Shown here: piece after piece, positions 8,419 through 16,707 of the stretch
Layout: the number at the start of each line of letters is the position of its first letter
How positions within the stretch are numbered: the first letter of the stretch is position 1
Program-made: the position numbers and the translations under genes
The notes under the pieces: model-generated
Databases searched by the model: none
The model's input: the letters and a program-made list of their open reading frames with translations, nothing else
Told to the model about the DNA's origin: nothing
DNA from: CAITSH01 sp025356665
GTDB lineage: Bacteria > Pseudomonadota > Gammaproteobacteria > Burkholderiales > SG8-39
NCBI GenBank assembly: GCA_025356665.1
Contig: JANXRV010000043.1
Coordinates: forward strand, 1 to 64,000
DNA length: 64,000 nt
Reading direction: 5' to 3'

Positions 8419-9623
8419 TTGCGCCCCGTCTGATTTTTATTTTCTTCCACGGATGCCGCAGCACCGAACATGCGATCCAGGTAGTAATTGAGTTCGTGGT
8501 GGATGCTCGCCTCCAGCGGGGCCATTCGACCCGGATGGTTCTGCACCGACTCCATTGAATTCTGCAGAGAGATCAATACGGCACGATCCTCTTCCAGCAC
8601 GTCGGTGTAATACCTGCGGTATTCGGCCACTGCCTCATCGAAGCCCGGTTTGCCGAAAAAAGATTTTGGAAACAGATTGTAATAGACCAGCCGCGTTTTC
8701 TTTTCCGACAGTGGCCAGTGAATGCAGGGGCGCATATTCTCGGAACGCGCGAAAAAATGCATATTGGGCGCCATGAATCCGGATGCGGCAAAACTTTCCG
8801 GATGATCGGCCAGCGCCGGCATTTTCCCGATTAGCGGCTTACCCGAATAGGTGTGCGGCGCCGCCTCGTATATGTTGACCGTGCCGCCGCGCCGCGTCAG
8901 GCGCCGCCCGGCGTTGGGTCCCTGGCGTTTGACCTTGATGTGGCCGCCAAACGTGCGGCCGTGCACGACCGAGGCGTGATAGGTATCGAGCAGGTTCTCC
9001 ACTATGAGCTTCCAGTTGCAGTCGACCTCGAACACCAGTTTGTCAGCGAGGAGGCAGTCTTCCTGACCAAGAAACCCGAACGCCTCCTCGAAATCGGCGA
9101 TGAAACCCTCCAGCGGCTCAGTCTCTTTGTCGAAGCAGATGAAAATCCATCCCGCCCAAGTCCCGATGCGTACCTGGGGCAACCGGCAGTCCTTGCCGTT
9201 GAAATCGGGGACGCCACGCATGAATGGCGTACCCACCGCCCTGCCGCCAAGATCGTACAGCCAGCCGTGATACGGACACTGGAAGGTGCCGCCTTCGGCA
9301 TGGCCGCTGCCGCTTGCGACCTCAACGCCGCGATGAGCACAGACATTGCCGAAAGCGTTGAGCACGCCGTGTTCGTCGCGCACGACCAGCACGGGTTCGC
9401 CCATAATGTTGAGCGTTGTGTAATCGCCCGGCTTGGGCACTTCCTCGACGCGACCGACGCAAAGCCAGTCCTTCATGAAAATGAACTGCTTTTCTGCGCG
9501 CAAGATCTCTGGCGCGTAGTAAATCGGGCCGGGTACGTGGCTCGCATGCTCTAGCGGAAGCCGCGCAGATGCGATATCTCGCGGCGACAATACGCCCTCG
9601 AAAGGGTGAAGCGGGGATGCCAT
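8415..9623 (-). CDS. Rieske non-heme iron oxygenase, alpha (large) subunit
   Basis: A 402-residue ring-hydroxylating oxygenase subunit. The Rieske cluster ligands are Cys95/His97 (CAHRG) and Cys116/His119 (CPYHGW). The mononuclear iron motif is in ENLLDTYHASVVH, with His216 and His221 and the bridging Asp213. ATG 9623 begins MASPLHPFEG with a purine-rich GGAGA upstream. No beta subunit, ferredoxin or reductase gene is nearby, so electron donors must be encoded elsewhere or the enzyme is an alpha-only type. Its product would feed the VOC dioxygenase encoded immediately downstream. Confidence 0.92.
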   Translation of the reverse strand: MASPLHPFEGVLSPRDIASARLPLEHASHVPGPIYYAPEILRAEKQFIFMKDWLCVGRVEEVPKPGDYTTLNIMGEPVLVVRDEHGVLNAFGNVCAHRGVEVASGSGHAEGGTFQCPYHGWLYDLGGRAVGTPFMRGVPDFNGKDCRLPQVRIGTWAGWIFICFDKETEPLEGFIADFEEAFGFLGQEDCLLADKLVFEVDCNWKLIVENLLDTYHASVVHGRTFGGHIKVKRQGPNAGRRLTRRGGTVNIYEAAPHTYSGKPLIGKMPALADHPESFAASGFMAPNMHFFARSENMRPCIHWPLSEKKTRLVYYNLFPKSFFGKPGFDEAVAEYRRYYTDVLEEDRAVLISLQNSMESVQNHPGRMAPLEASIHHELNYYLDRMFGAAASVEENKNQTGRK

Positions 9624-9812
9624 TGTCAGTCTCCGTTTAGGCTTGAATTTGCGGATACCGAACCTGCGGTGGAGCGCGCCGCGTTCAATATTGGCAATCA
9701 ACCAAACGTCAGATCAGCACTCTGACAGGCATCTTCAGGCTACCCCATTTCAAAATCAGACGCAAGGCTTGGTGCGGCCTATACGCCGGACTGTCCCCCT
9801 GTGGTGCAGGTC

Positions 9813-10205
9813 CTATGTGCCCGCTTCGTCCGTGACAGCGATGCAATCGATTTCAATGTCGAAGGGCCAGGGCCATGACCCAACGTTGACAAAGGTGCGG
9901 GCGGGCGGATCCTTGGTGAAATACTTCGCATAGACCTCATTGACAATCTCAAAATAACCCGCATTGGTGACATAAACCGTGCATTTGACTACTTGTTCGA
10001 GCGAAGAGCCCGAGGCCTCCAGGCGCCGCTTGAGACCATCGAGCACCAGTTCAGTCTGGCGTCGAATATCACCAAACGCGATTTTTGCACTTCCCGGCTC
10101 GCGCGGAGGCGTGCCCGACACGAAGACAAAGCCGCCGGCCTTGACCGCCGCCGACAGCGGTGTCGCCGACAGGCCTTTGTCGATATTGACGATTTCTTTT
10201 TTCAT
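9813..10205 (-). CDS. RidA/YjgF/UK114 family protein
   Basis: A 130-residue single-domain RidA-family protein. Arg103 in PPARTFVNVG and Glu118 in DIEIDC match the residues that bind the carboxylate and the catalytic water in imine deaminases. Family members include enamine/imine deaminases and the 2-aminomuconate deaminases of aminophenol meta-cleavage pathways, which would suit its place ahead of Rieske and extradiol genes. ATG 10205 has AAGGA upstream, but only 20 bases further the IS element begins, so its original promoter has been cut off. Confidence 0.88.
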   Translation of the reverse strand: MKKEIVNIDKGLSATPLSAAVKAGGFVFVSGTPPREPGSAKIAFGDIRRQTELVLDGLKRRLEASGSSLEQVVKCTVYVTNAGYFEIVNEVYAKYFTKDPPARTFVNVGSWPWPFDIEIDCIAVTDEAGT

Positions 10206-10239
10206 GCGATGTCCTTGGGTGATTAGGGGCTGTTGACAT

Positions 10240-10602
10240 TCAAGCGAGCCAGACGAAGGTGCAGACCAGATGCAAGAAGGCCATATAGTGGGGATCGAGT
10301 TTTTCGTATCGCGTGGCAACACGCCGAAAGTGCTTGATGCGCGCGAAGAAGCGTTCGATCAGGTTGCGATCTTTGTACAAATGGGCGTCGTAGGCCCTGA
10401 GTTGCGTTCGGTTGGAGCGAGGCGGGATTACCGCTTGCGCGCCGTTGAACTGGATGAGCCGAACCAAAGCATCGGCATCGTAGCCCTTGTCTGCGATGAC
10501 CGCATCGGTTTGGATGCCCGCGATCAACTCCGGGGAGCGCTCGATATCGGCAATCTGGCCCGCACTCAGTATCAATCGCAGCGGATTGCCCAAAGCATCC
10601 AC
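10240..10602 (-). CDS. IS5-family transposase, C-terminal frame (orfB)
   Basis: Encodes the rest of the DDE domain: VIADKGYDADALV contains the second catalytic Asp, and RNLIERFFARIKHFRRVATRYEK contains the conserved Glu and the YREK-like basic motif. The coordinates mark the part from the first ATG; the same frame is open further upstream to the A8 slippery site, and functional protein is expected only as a -1 frameshift fusion with the N-terminal frame. The gene ends a few bases inside the left terminal repeat. Confidence 0.85.
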   Translation of the reverse strand: MDALGNPLRLILSAGQIADIERSPELIAGIQTDAVIADKGYDADALVRLIQFNGAQAVIPPRSNRTQLRAYDAHLYKDRNLIERFFARIKHFRRVATRYEKLDPHYMAFLHLVCTFVWLA

Positions 10603-10622
10603 CGCGGTGTGAATTTTGGTGC

Positions 10623-10991
10623 TCAGTCCGCCGCGCGAGCGCCCGATCGCTTGCGCGCCTTTTTTTTGGCAGCGCCAGACGAATGCTGGTGCGCGCGCAC
10701 GATGGTGCTGTCCAGAAACACTTCTTCAAAGTCCGCATCCTTTGCCAGTTCTGCAAATGCTCTTTGCCAAACTCCGTTGTTCGACCAGCGCCCAAAGCGC
10801 TTGTACACACTATTCCAACGCCCAAATTCAGCAGGAAGATCACGCCACGGACTACCGGTGCGTGCTATCCACAGTACTGCCTCAATAAACTGCCGGTTAT
10901 CCGCACCGGTACGACCCGGGTCCCCAGCCTTGCCGGGCAACATCGACTCCAAACGCCGCCACTGATCATCACGCAACCATCGACGAACCAT
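10623..10991 (-). CDS. IS5-family transposase, N-terminal frame (orfA)
   Basis: The first 122 residues of the transposase: MVRRWLRDDQWRRLESMLPG followed by the DUF4096-like N-terminal domain (RQFIEAVLWIARTGSPWRDLP) and the start of the DDE domain with catalytic Asp in FLDSTIVRAHQH. GGAGG precedes ATG 10991. The frame reads through AAAAAAAA at 10660-10667 and stops at TGA 10623; a -1 slip on A-AAA-AAG would instead fuse it to the downstream frame, giving KKGAQAIGRSRGGLSTK, the sequence typical of full-length IS427 transposases. Confidence 0.87.
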   Translation of the reverse strand: MVRRWLRDDQWRRLESMLPGKAGDPGRTGADNRQFIEAVLWIARTGSPWRDLPAEFGRWNSVYKRFGRWSNNGVWQRAFAELAKDADFEEVFLDSTIVRAHQHSSGAAKKKARKRSGARAAD

Positions 10992-11099
10992 CCTGACCTC
11001 CCGCAAATATCAGGATGTAAACAGATTTCCGGCTACGTTAACAGCCCCCACCCATAAAATATTGAATGTCAACAGCCCCTAGTTAGGCAACACAAAACC

Positions 11100-11483
11100 G
11101 TGCCCATATCCGACTCCGATCCACGGGTGTTCTTCGCCGCTGAGCGCACTCTTCTTGCGTGGCTTCGTACAGGCCTCACGCTCATTGCGCTTGGCTTCGT
11201 CGTGTCGCGCTTTGGGTTGTTCGTTCGGCTGCTCGCCATCCAATCGCAAACGTCCCTGCCTCCGCCTCCCTCCTCCTTGTCGGCTGCTCTAGGAGTCGCA
11301 TTTGTCATCGCCGGTACCTTGGCAATTGTCCTGGCTGCTGTCCAGCACCAACGCTTTGTTGCCACGTTGCCTCAAACCGATCTGCCGCGCGCTTACTCCA
11401 GAGTCTTTGCAGTCGTGCTCTCCCTTCTCGTGGGCGCGCTAGGCGTGGTGCTCGCCGCCTACTTGCTCGTCACGCAACAGTGA
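11100..11483 (+). CDS. DUF202 / YidH-type small membrane protein
   Basis: A 127-residue inner-membrane protein with three helices (about 20-45, 60-82 and 98-124) preceded by the DUF202 signature DPRVFFAAERTLLAWLRTGLTLI. The function of this family is not established. The start is GTG at 11100; the IS element ends 20 bases before it, so the native promoter has probably been displaced. The gene runs divergently from ridA. Confidence 0.82.
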   Translation: MPISDSDPRVFFAAERTLLAWLRTGLTLIALGFVVSRFGLFVRLLAIQSQTSLPPPPSSLSAALGVAFVIAGTLAIVLAAVQHQRFVATLPQTDLPRAYSRVFAVVLSLLVGALGVVLAAYLLVTQQ

Positions 11484-11772
11484 TGTCGCCTAACCCTTTG
11501 TTGCTGCGGACGGGCGGCCAGCCTCGTGCCAGAGTGGCCGTCATCGTGGTCCGCCGCAGAACAGCACGTTGGGCGTCTAGAGCTCTTGGGACATGAGTTA
11601 CACCTCTACTTCGGTCCTTCAGCGTTAAGCCACGGTTGCCCAGGTCAGGTAGATCATCGATCTACTTGGCTACAAGCAAGTTAGCGATGGCCTGAAAGCG
11701 GATGCACTGGTGAGCGGCATCACCCTTGGCAATGCGCACAGCGAATTCAGTTTTGGCAAGCCGTTGGGTAAC

Positions 11773-12966
11773 TCACTCGCCGGGCTTCGCCTTGCGATTG
11801 AATCCGGCCACCACCTTGTACTCAAACAAGCGGCATTCGAGCGCGCCGTTGAAGAGCGGCGTGCGCTTGGAGGCGGACAGGCCGATTTTCTTTTGCAGCG
11901 CCATGTCGGCCGAGAAGAGGTAGCAGGTCCAGCCGGCAAAGCGCGCCTTGAGGGCGTCGCCGAGCTTTGGGTAAAAGCCCTCCAGCGTTTCCTTGTCGCC
12001 GACCCGCACGCCGTAGGGCGGGTTGGAGATGAGGCAGCCGGGCTGAGTTGACTGAGACGGGGGCGCGGTCGGGGGCGAGATCTCCAGCACGTTGGCCTGC
12101 TTTAGCGTGACCAAGTCGTCGACGCCGGCGGCGACGAGGTTCTCGTGCGCATTTTTCAGCTCGTCGCCATACAGGTCGCTGCCGTGTATCAGACCGGGCA
12201 CTCCCGGTGTGCGCCTTGCCTTGGCGTCTTCCCAGACGCGGCGCCACAGGTCCACATCGTGCTGGTTGAGCCGCTCGAAGCCGAAGGCGCGGCGGCTGCC
12301 CGGCGCGATGTTGCGCGCCATCAGCGCGGCCTCGACCAGCAGCGTGCCGCTGCCGCACATCGGGTCGAGCAGCGGCGTGCCCGGCTTCCAGCCGGACAGG
12401 CCGAGGATGCCGGCGGCGAGGTTTTCCTTTAGCGGCGCCTCGCCCACGGCGGTGTGCCAGCCGCGCTTGTACAACGGCTCGCCCGAGATGTCGATGTAGA
12501 GCGTGAAGTGCGTCGGGTCGAGAAAGCCGGCGAGGCGCACATCGGGCTCGCGCGTGTCGACGTTGGGCCGCTCGTCCGAGGTTTCGCGAAAGCGGTCGCA
12601 CACCGCGTCCTTGATGCGCAGTACGATAAAGTCGATGCTCTTGAGCGGGCACTTGATGGCGTTGACGTCGACACGAATACTGCGCGACACGTCGAACCAT
12701 GCCGGCCAGTCGATGGCGAAAGCGGCGTCATAAATGTCCTGCTCGCTGCGGTAGGGAATGTGCGCCACCGACAGCAGGATGCGCGTGGCAAGGCGGCTCT
12801 CGAGATTGGCGCGGTAGCACACCGCAGTGCTGCCGCGAAACGACGCGCCGCCGGGTACGGCCTTGACGCCGCTGCCGCCGAAGCTTTCGAGCTCCGTGGC
12901 GAGCAGGGTTTCCAGGCCGCGCGGGCAGGTGGCGAACATCGCATGGCTGGGGGCTTGCAGGGTCAC
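11773..12966 (-). CDS. rlmL: THUMP-domain class I SAM RNA methyltransferase (RlmL N-domain type)
   Basis: A 397-residue 23S rRNA guanine-N2 methyltransferase-like protein. An N-terminal ferredoxin-like and THUMP region (about 8-165) starts FATCPRGLETLLATEL. The Rossmann methyltransferase has SAM motif I DPMCGSGT (201-208) and catalytic NPPYG (315-319). It equals the first half of E. coli RlmL (m2G2445); the RlmK half is absent, as in many bacteria. Single gene on the minus strand, divergent from the membrane protein at 13255. The name is a family-level call. Confidence 0.85.
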   Translation of the reverse strand: MTLQAPSHAMFATCPRGLETLLATELESFGGSGVKAVPGGASFRGSTAVCYRANLESRLATRILLSVAHIPYRSEQDIYDAAFAIDWPAWFDVSRSIRVDVNAIKCPLKSIDFIVLRIKDAVCDRFRETSDERPNVDTREPDVRLAGFLDPTHFTLYIDISGEPLYKRGWHTAVGEAPLKENLAAGILGLSGWKPGTPLLDPMCGSGTLLVEAALMARNIAPGSRRAFGFERLNQHDVDLWRRVWEDAKARRTPGVPGLIHGSDLYGDELKNAHENLVAAGVDDLVTLKQANVLEISPPTAPPSQSTQPGCLISNPPYGVRVGDKETLEGFYPKLGDALKARFAGWTCYLFSADMALQKKIGLSASKRTPLFNGALECRLFEYKVVAGFNRKAKPGE

Positions 12967-13254
12967 GTTTGCACACTCATGGCGAGTCCATCATGATCAA
13001 TTTAGCGCGGCAGACTAACACAATACCCATGCAGTCCCCCTTACGTGTCATGGTGAATTGCGACAACGCGATATTGCGCACCAAGCCCATTCCCTAAGCC
13101 GGGGCACCGGCACCGGCCCTCTCCCGGGGCGTTCTGCGCACCTGACGCGCCGCCGCCGGCGGCTGGCGCGCTTGAGTGATTGTGCCCAGTCGCGTAACCT
13201 TGTAGGCTTGTATCCTGCGGTGGGGGTGTTCCGCGTGCCAGGGAGCGGGTTCTG

Positions 13255-13809
13255 ATGAACAGACAGCAGGCGGTTGTCCTCGTTGCGGCAGTTATCAACA
13301 TTGCGTTGCTGCTGCTCTTTCCACCTTTCGATTACGTGTCGGCGACACGCAACAACGTGCCGACCTTCGAGGGCTTTCGCTTCGTGTTTGCCGACCATGG
13401 CAACAGCGTGAAGAACGCGAACTTCCTGCAAATCGAACTGTTCGTGGTGATGATTAACGCCGCCATCGGCTGGCTGCTGCTGCGTAGTCGCCCGGCCGGC
13501 AGCGACGGCAAAAAGCGCCCCAGTATCGACTGGCAGCGCATCGTGCTGTTTGGCACTGGTATCAACCTGATCCTGGTGCTGCTGTTCCCGCCTTTCCAGA
13601 ACTACTATGCCGTCACCAATGCCGCGCTGCCGAGCTTTGACGGCTTCTACTTTGTATTTGGCGACCACAGCAAGCAGAACCTGGTGGTGGCCATCCTCTA
13701 TCTCGAGGTTATTTTCGTACTGGTCAACGGCGCTCTGTTGTGGCTGGTGCTCCGGCGCACCAAGGCCGACGATCTCGACGCATTGGCGAAAAAACTGATG
13801 GCGCGTTAG
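13255..13809 (+). CDS. Internally duplicated four-helix membrane protein, unknown function
   Basis: I do not recognise this 184-residue protein. It has four membrane segments in two related halves: NIALLLLFPPFDYV...PTFEGFRFVFADH (15-48) recurs as NLILVLLFPPFQNYY...PSFDGFYFVFGDH (104-138), an offset of 89 residues. Each half is a helix, a conserved FPPF motif, a soluble loop with an aromatic GFxFVFxDH motif, and a second helix ending in basic residues. It lies alone between rlmL and hemJ, convergent with hemJ. Confidence 0.8.
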   Translation: MNRQQAVVLVAAVINIALLLLFPPFDYVSATRNNVPTFEGFRFVFADHGNSVKNANFLQIELFVVMINAAIGWLLLRSRPAGSDGKKRPSIDWQRIVLFGTGINLILVLLFPPFQNYYAVTNAALPSFDGFYFVFGDHSKQNLVVAILYLEVIFVLVNGALLWLVLRRTKADDLDALAKKLMAR

Positions 13810-13812
13810 CGC

Positions 13813-13836
13813 CCTCGCACCCTCGCACCCTCGCAC
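13813..13836. repeat. Short tandem repeat, three copies of CCTCGCAC
   Basis: Three exact head-to-tail copies of the 8-base unit CCTCGCAC lie in the 47-base gap between the convergent genes ending at 13809 and 13857. It may vary in length by slippage but affects no coding sequence. Confidence 0.75.
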
Positions 13837-13856
13837 CTTTCCTGCGGCAGGCCGCG

Positions 13857-14273
13857 TTAGAACGGTTTGACCACCGCCAGGATCACCGCCACCAACATCA
13901 GTAGTACCGGTACCTCGTTGAACCAGCGGTAGAACACATGCGAGCGGGCGCTGGTGCCGGCTTCGAATTTTTTCAGGATACGGCCGCAGCCGTGGTGATA
14001 GCCCAGCAGCAGGATCACCACCGCGAGCTTGGCGTGCATCCAGCCGCCTGAGGTCCCTATACCGTAACCCAGCCACAGCCACAGGCCCAGGCCCAGCGCC
14101 GGTACCGCCAGAATGGTCATGAAGCGATAGAGCTTGCGCGCCATCAGCAGCAGGCGCTGGCGTGCCGGCGGCGCATCTTCCATGGCAAGGTTGACAAAAA
14201 TGCGCGGCAGGTAGAACAGCCCGGCAAACCACGAGGCGACAAAAACGATATGCAGTGCTTTGACCCAGAGCAT
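13857..14273 (-). CDS. hemJ: HemJ/CopD-like protoporphyrinogen IX oxidase (UPF0093)
   Basis: A 138-residue, four-helix inner-membrane protein. The N-terminus LWVKALHIVFVASWFAGLFYLPRIFV with His8 and the later HAKLAVVILLLGYHH segment are diagnostic of HemJ, which oxidises protoporphyrinogen IX in heme synthesis and itself binds heme. Length agrees with the family (about 140-150). Sited in a housekeeping-like block. A related CopD-type role is the alternative, but the N-terminal pattern favours HemJ. Confidence 0.85.
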   Translation of the reverse strand: MLWVKALHIVFVASWFAGLFYLPRIFVNLAMEDAPPARQRLLLMARKLYRFMTILAVPALGLGLWLWLGYGIGTSGGWMHAKLAVVILLLGYHHGCGRILKKFEAGTSARSHVFYRWFNEVPVLLMLVAVILAVVKPF

Positions 14274-14314
14274 GGCGTGGTCCTTGATTTCGAATATTGA
14301 CGGTGGTGGCGCGA

Positions 14315-14425
14315 CTACTTGAGCAAGCGGCGGAACAGCGCCAGCGCGATGGCGTGGGTCAGTGGCAGCGCTGGTGTGAACAGCTGAAAGCCCTGCGGTA
14401 ATTGCGCCACCGGAATCACCGCCAC
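14315..14425 (-). CDS. Possible 36-residue small protein overlapping the upstream hydrolase stop
   Basis: A GTG at 14425 lies inside the last codons of the hydrolase gene (TGA at 14416-14418) and opens a 36-residue frame ending KLL-like FRRLLK at 14315. The product is hydrophobic in its centre (LPLTHAIALALF) with a basic end. The 10-base overlap with the upstream gene and the lack of another explanation for the 142-base gap before hemJ make translation possible, but no family is recognised. Confidence 0.25.
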   Translation of the reverse strand: MAVIPVAQLPQGFQLFTPALPLTHAIALALFRRLLK

Positions 14426-15051
14426 TGGCCTTTGATGATGTTGCGGATGATGTGCAGGCGGCGGTGAAAAAAATGATCCGCGCCGGGAATCACCACCACC
14501 GGCAGCTCTTGCGGCTGCGCCCAGTCGAGTACATTGGCCAGCGGCACCGTCTCGTCTTTTTCACCGTGGATCAGGATGGTGTCGGGCGGCACTGCTGCGA
14601 GCGCGTAGTCGCGCCCGGCGGCCACCAGGCCTGCGGCAAGGCCGATCAGCACCATGCGCCCGGGGGTCAGGCGGCTGGCCACATGCGTCTGCACAAAAGC
14701 GCCGAATGAGAACCCGGCCAGCACGATGGGTAGCTCGCCGAAGCGGTCGCGCATTTGTGCGGCCACCGCCACCAGGTCGTCGGTCTCGCCCTTGCCGTGG
14801 TCGTGTTCGCCGGCCGAGGCGCCGACCCCGCGAAAATTCGGCCGCACTGCGATGTAATTGAGTTCGGCGAAGACCCGCGCCAGCGTTTGCACCACTTTGT
14901 TGTCGAGGCTGCCCCCGTACAGCGGGTGCGGATGGGCGATGAGCGCGATGCCGCGCGGTGCGTCGCCCGCGGCTTGCGCATTAGGATGGTCGATGAGCGT
15001 TTCGATTACCCCGGCCGCCCCTTGGAGCAGCAGGCGTTCCTGCTGGGCCAT
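14416..15051 (-). CDS. Alpha/beta hydrolase (YsxC-adjacent/COG2945 type)
   Basis: A 211-residue small alpha/beta hydrolase of the COG2945 type. It shows HPHPLYGGSLDNKVV (40-54), RPNFRGVGAS (70-79), the nucleophile elbow GFSFGA with Ser115, the Asp-bearing IHGEKDETV strand and the histidine ADHFFH near the end. These proteins are cytoplasmic and their substrate is unknown. It starts 8 bases after the 2Fe-2S protein stop, so the two are probably co-transcribed. Confidence 0.87.
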   Translation of the reverse strand: MAQQERLLLQGAAGVIETLIDHPNAQAAGDAPRGIALIAHPHPLYGGSLDNKVVQTLARVFAELNYIAVRPNFRGVGASAGEHDHGKGETDDLVAVAAQMRDRFGELPIVLAGFSFGAFVQTHVASRLTPGRMVLIGLAAGLVAAGRDYALAAVPPDTILIHGEKDETVPLANVLDWAQPQELPVVVIPGADHFFHRRLHIIRNIIKGQWR

Positions 15052-15059
15052 GTCCGGCC

Positions 15060-15380
15060 CTAGACCTTCAGCCGTTCGACGATGCGTCCGTGCACCAGAT
15101 GCTCCTCGACGATCTCGTCTATGTCGGACTCGTCGACATAGGTGTACCAGGTCTCTTCCGGATAAATCACCAGCACCGGCCCCAGTTCGCAGCGGTCCAG
15201 GCAGCCGGCCTGGTTGATGCGCACTTTGCCCTCGCCAGAGAGCTTGAGCGCCTTGACCTTGTCTTTGGCATAGGCGCGCAATGCGCTCGCACCGCGGTCT
15301 TCGCAGCAGGCTTCGCCGTTATCGCGCTTGTTGCAGCAAAAAAATACGTGGTGCTTGTAAAAGCTCATGGGATTCGCCAT
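15060..15380 (-). CDS. Thioredoxin-like (2Fe-2S) ferredoxin
   Basis: A 106-residue protein with the thioredoxin-like 2Fe-2S fold: cysteines at 15, 16, 25 and 26 in HVFFCCNKRDNGEACC and the second pair in GCLDRCELGP (60, 64). It would carry one electron in the cytoplasm for an unknown partner. Three possible starts are TTG 15383, ATG 15380 and ATG 15368; none has a strong ribosome-binding site and I use ATG 15380. Confidence 0.85.
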   Translation of the reverse strand: MANPMSFYKHHVFFCCNKRDNGEACCEDRGASALRAYAKDKVKALKLSGEGKVRINQAGCLDRCELGPVLVIYPEETWYTYVDESDIDEIVEEHLVHGRIVERLKV

Positions 15381-15398
15381 CAATGGAGTGGCGGTATT

Positions 15399-16475
15399 TT
15401 AACTGCTGGCATCACTTTCCTGCCTGCCGGTCGCAACCAGCAGCAGGTAGGCCATCGCGGCAAACGGCCACAGGCTGGACACCAGGTGTGTGAGTCCGTT
15501 GAAGTTGAGAAAGTTGCCCTGCGGCCAGACCTGCAGTGCCTGCGCCAGATAAGGGTTGGCGGGGGCGATGTTCACCAGCACCGTGGCCGCCATCAAGGCC
15601 ATGCCGGCGAACGCCAGCTTGGCCGGTCGAGGCAGCGCGACCGCGGCCACGGCGATAAGCAGGCCGGCGGCGATGCCGATCAGCGCCCCCGGCGTCATCC
15701 ACGCCAGCACCGCCGACGGATTGAACAACACGCTGAAAGCGAGTGCGCGCACCACCAGCGCGCAGGCGAGCATGGCGGCCAGCAGCGTGCGCACCGGCTG
15801 CCCCGGCATGATCAGCGCCGCGGCAAATAGCGCCGCCGCCACCAGGTTGCAGGCGGCCACCGCCGCCTCGATGCGTATGAACACATCGGCCGGGTAGAGC
15901 AAGGCCGGCGAGGCATGGAACAGGTCGCGCAAGTCGCCCACGCCAAACAGCAGGGTCTCCGGGTCAAGCTGGGTGAACAACCAGAGCCCGAGCAGCGTCA
16001 GCCCCAGGTCGGTGTGGCGGCCGCTGGTGAACCAGCGCTGGCGCAGCCGCAGCGGCGGGCTGTTTTGCAGCAAGGTCGGCGCCCACAGTGCACCGGCCAG
16101 CGCGCCGATTAGCGCCCCGGCGCCGTTTGAGAGCACATCAAGGTTGGACGGGATGCGCGCAGGCAAATACGTTTGCACCGACTCGAGCGCAATCGACAAC
16201 AACACGCCGCCGCAGGCGGCCATGATCACGGCCAGCGCGCCACGCAGCAGTGGGTGCAGCGCCAACGCGGTGAGCAGCCCGAAGGGCAGGTAGGCGACCA
16301 CATTGGCGCCAAGGTCGAAGGCGGTGACATAGCGCGGCCAGTGTGCCCACAAAAACGCCAGCGGCGCCACGCCGCGGTCAGTCCAGCCCGAAAAAGGATG
16401 CAGGCTGCCGTAAATCACCAGCAGTGTGTAGACAGCGAATAGATAACGCGTCAGCGGAGAGGCTTGGGCCACCAT
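15399..16475 (-). CDS. VanZ-family membrane protein
   Basis: A 358-residue polytopic membrane protein. The N-terminal 150 residues carry the VanZ pattern (VIYGSLHPFSGW, then DLGANVVAYLPFGLL and LDVLSNGAGALIGALAG), followed by a C-terminal half with several more helices and no recognised domain. VanZ proteins can modulate glycopeptide susceptibility, but most family members have no proven role. I start at ATG 16475 (MVAQASPLTRYLF); the longer frame to 16637 is not membrane-like. Confidence 0.83.
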   Translation of the reverse strand: MVAQASPLTRYLFAVYTLLVIYGSLHPFSGWTDRGVAPLAFLWAHWPRYVTAFDLGANVVAYLPFGLLTALALHPLLRGALAVIMAACGGVLLSIALESVQTYLPARIPSNLDVLSNGAGALIGALAGALWAPTLLQNSPPLRLRQRWFTSGRHTDLGLTLLGLWLFTQLDPETLLFGVGDLRDLFHASPALLYPADVFIRIEAAVAACNLVAAALFAAALIMPGQPVRTLLAAMLACALVVRALAFSVLFNPSAVLAWMTPGALIGIAAGLLIAVAAVALPRPAKLAFAGMALMAATVLVNIAPANPYLAQALQVWPQGNFLNFNGLTHLVSSLWPFAAMAYLLLVATGRQESDASS

Positions 16476-16707
16476 GTGCCAATTGTCGCACGGTGTTGCC
16501 GGTACGCGCCGGCTATACATAATCGCCATAGCGGCGCTGTTGGCTGAAACATGGTCAGAATGGACGGCTATTCCGAGGCCAATAAAGAGATCCCAGTTGT
16601 TCTTTTGGGGGACTATTTCAGGTAGTGGCTGGCGCAACGTCGTATGGGGACGGATTGCAATTTATCGCGGCAGGTGCGGCCGCAAGTCTCCGGAGAGACT
16701 TTGCGTA

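Larger units (their letters stand above)
10226..11079 (-). mobile_element. IS5-family (IS427-like) insertion sequence, apparently intact
   Basis: An 854-base element bounded by perfect 16-base terminal inverted repeats GGGGCTGTTGACATTC (left end 10226-10241, complement at 11064-11079). A TA dinucleotide flanks both ends (10224-10225 and 11080-11081), the target duplication expected for the IS427 group. It carries two overlapping frames joined by a likely -1 frameshift on A8 at 10660-10667. It lies between the divergent ridA and DUF202 genes, 20 bases from each start codon. Confidence 0.88.

Noticed and set aside
11484..11772. A gene or IS remnant after the DUF202 gene
   Set aside because: Frames are short and broken and I could not match them to a family.
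13048..14232. A 394-codon minus-strand frame spanning two genes
   Set aside because: Crosses the duplicated membrane protein and hemJ; low-complexity, no domain, no start signal.
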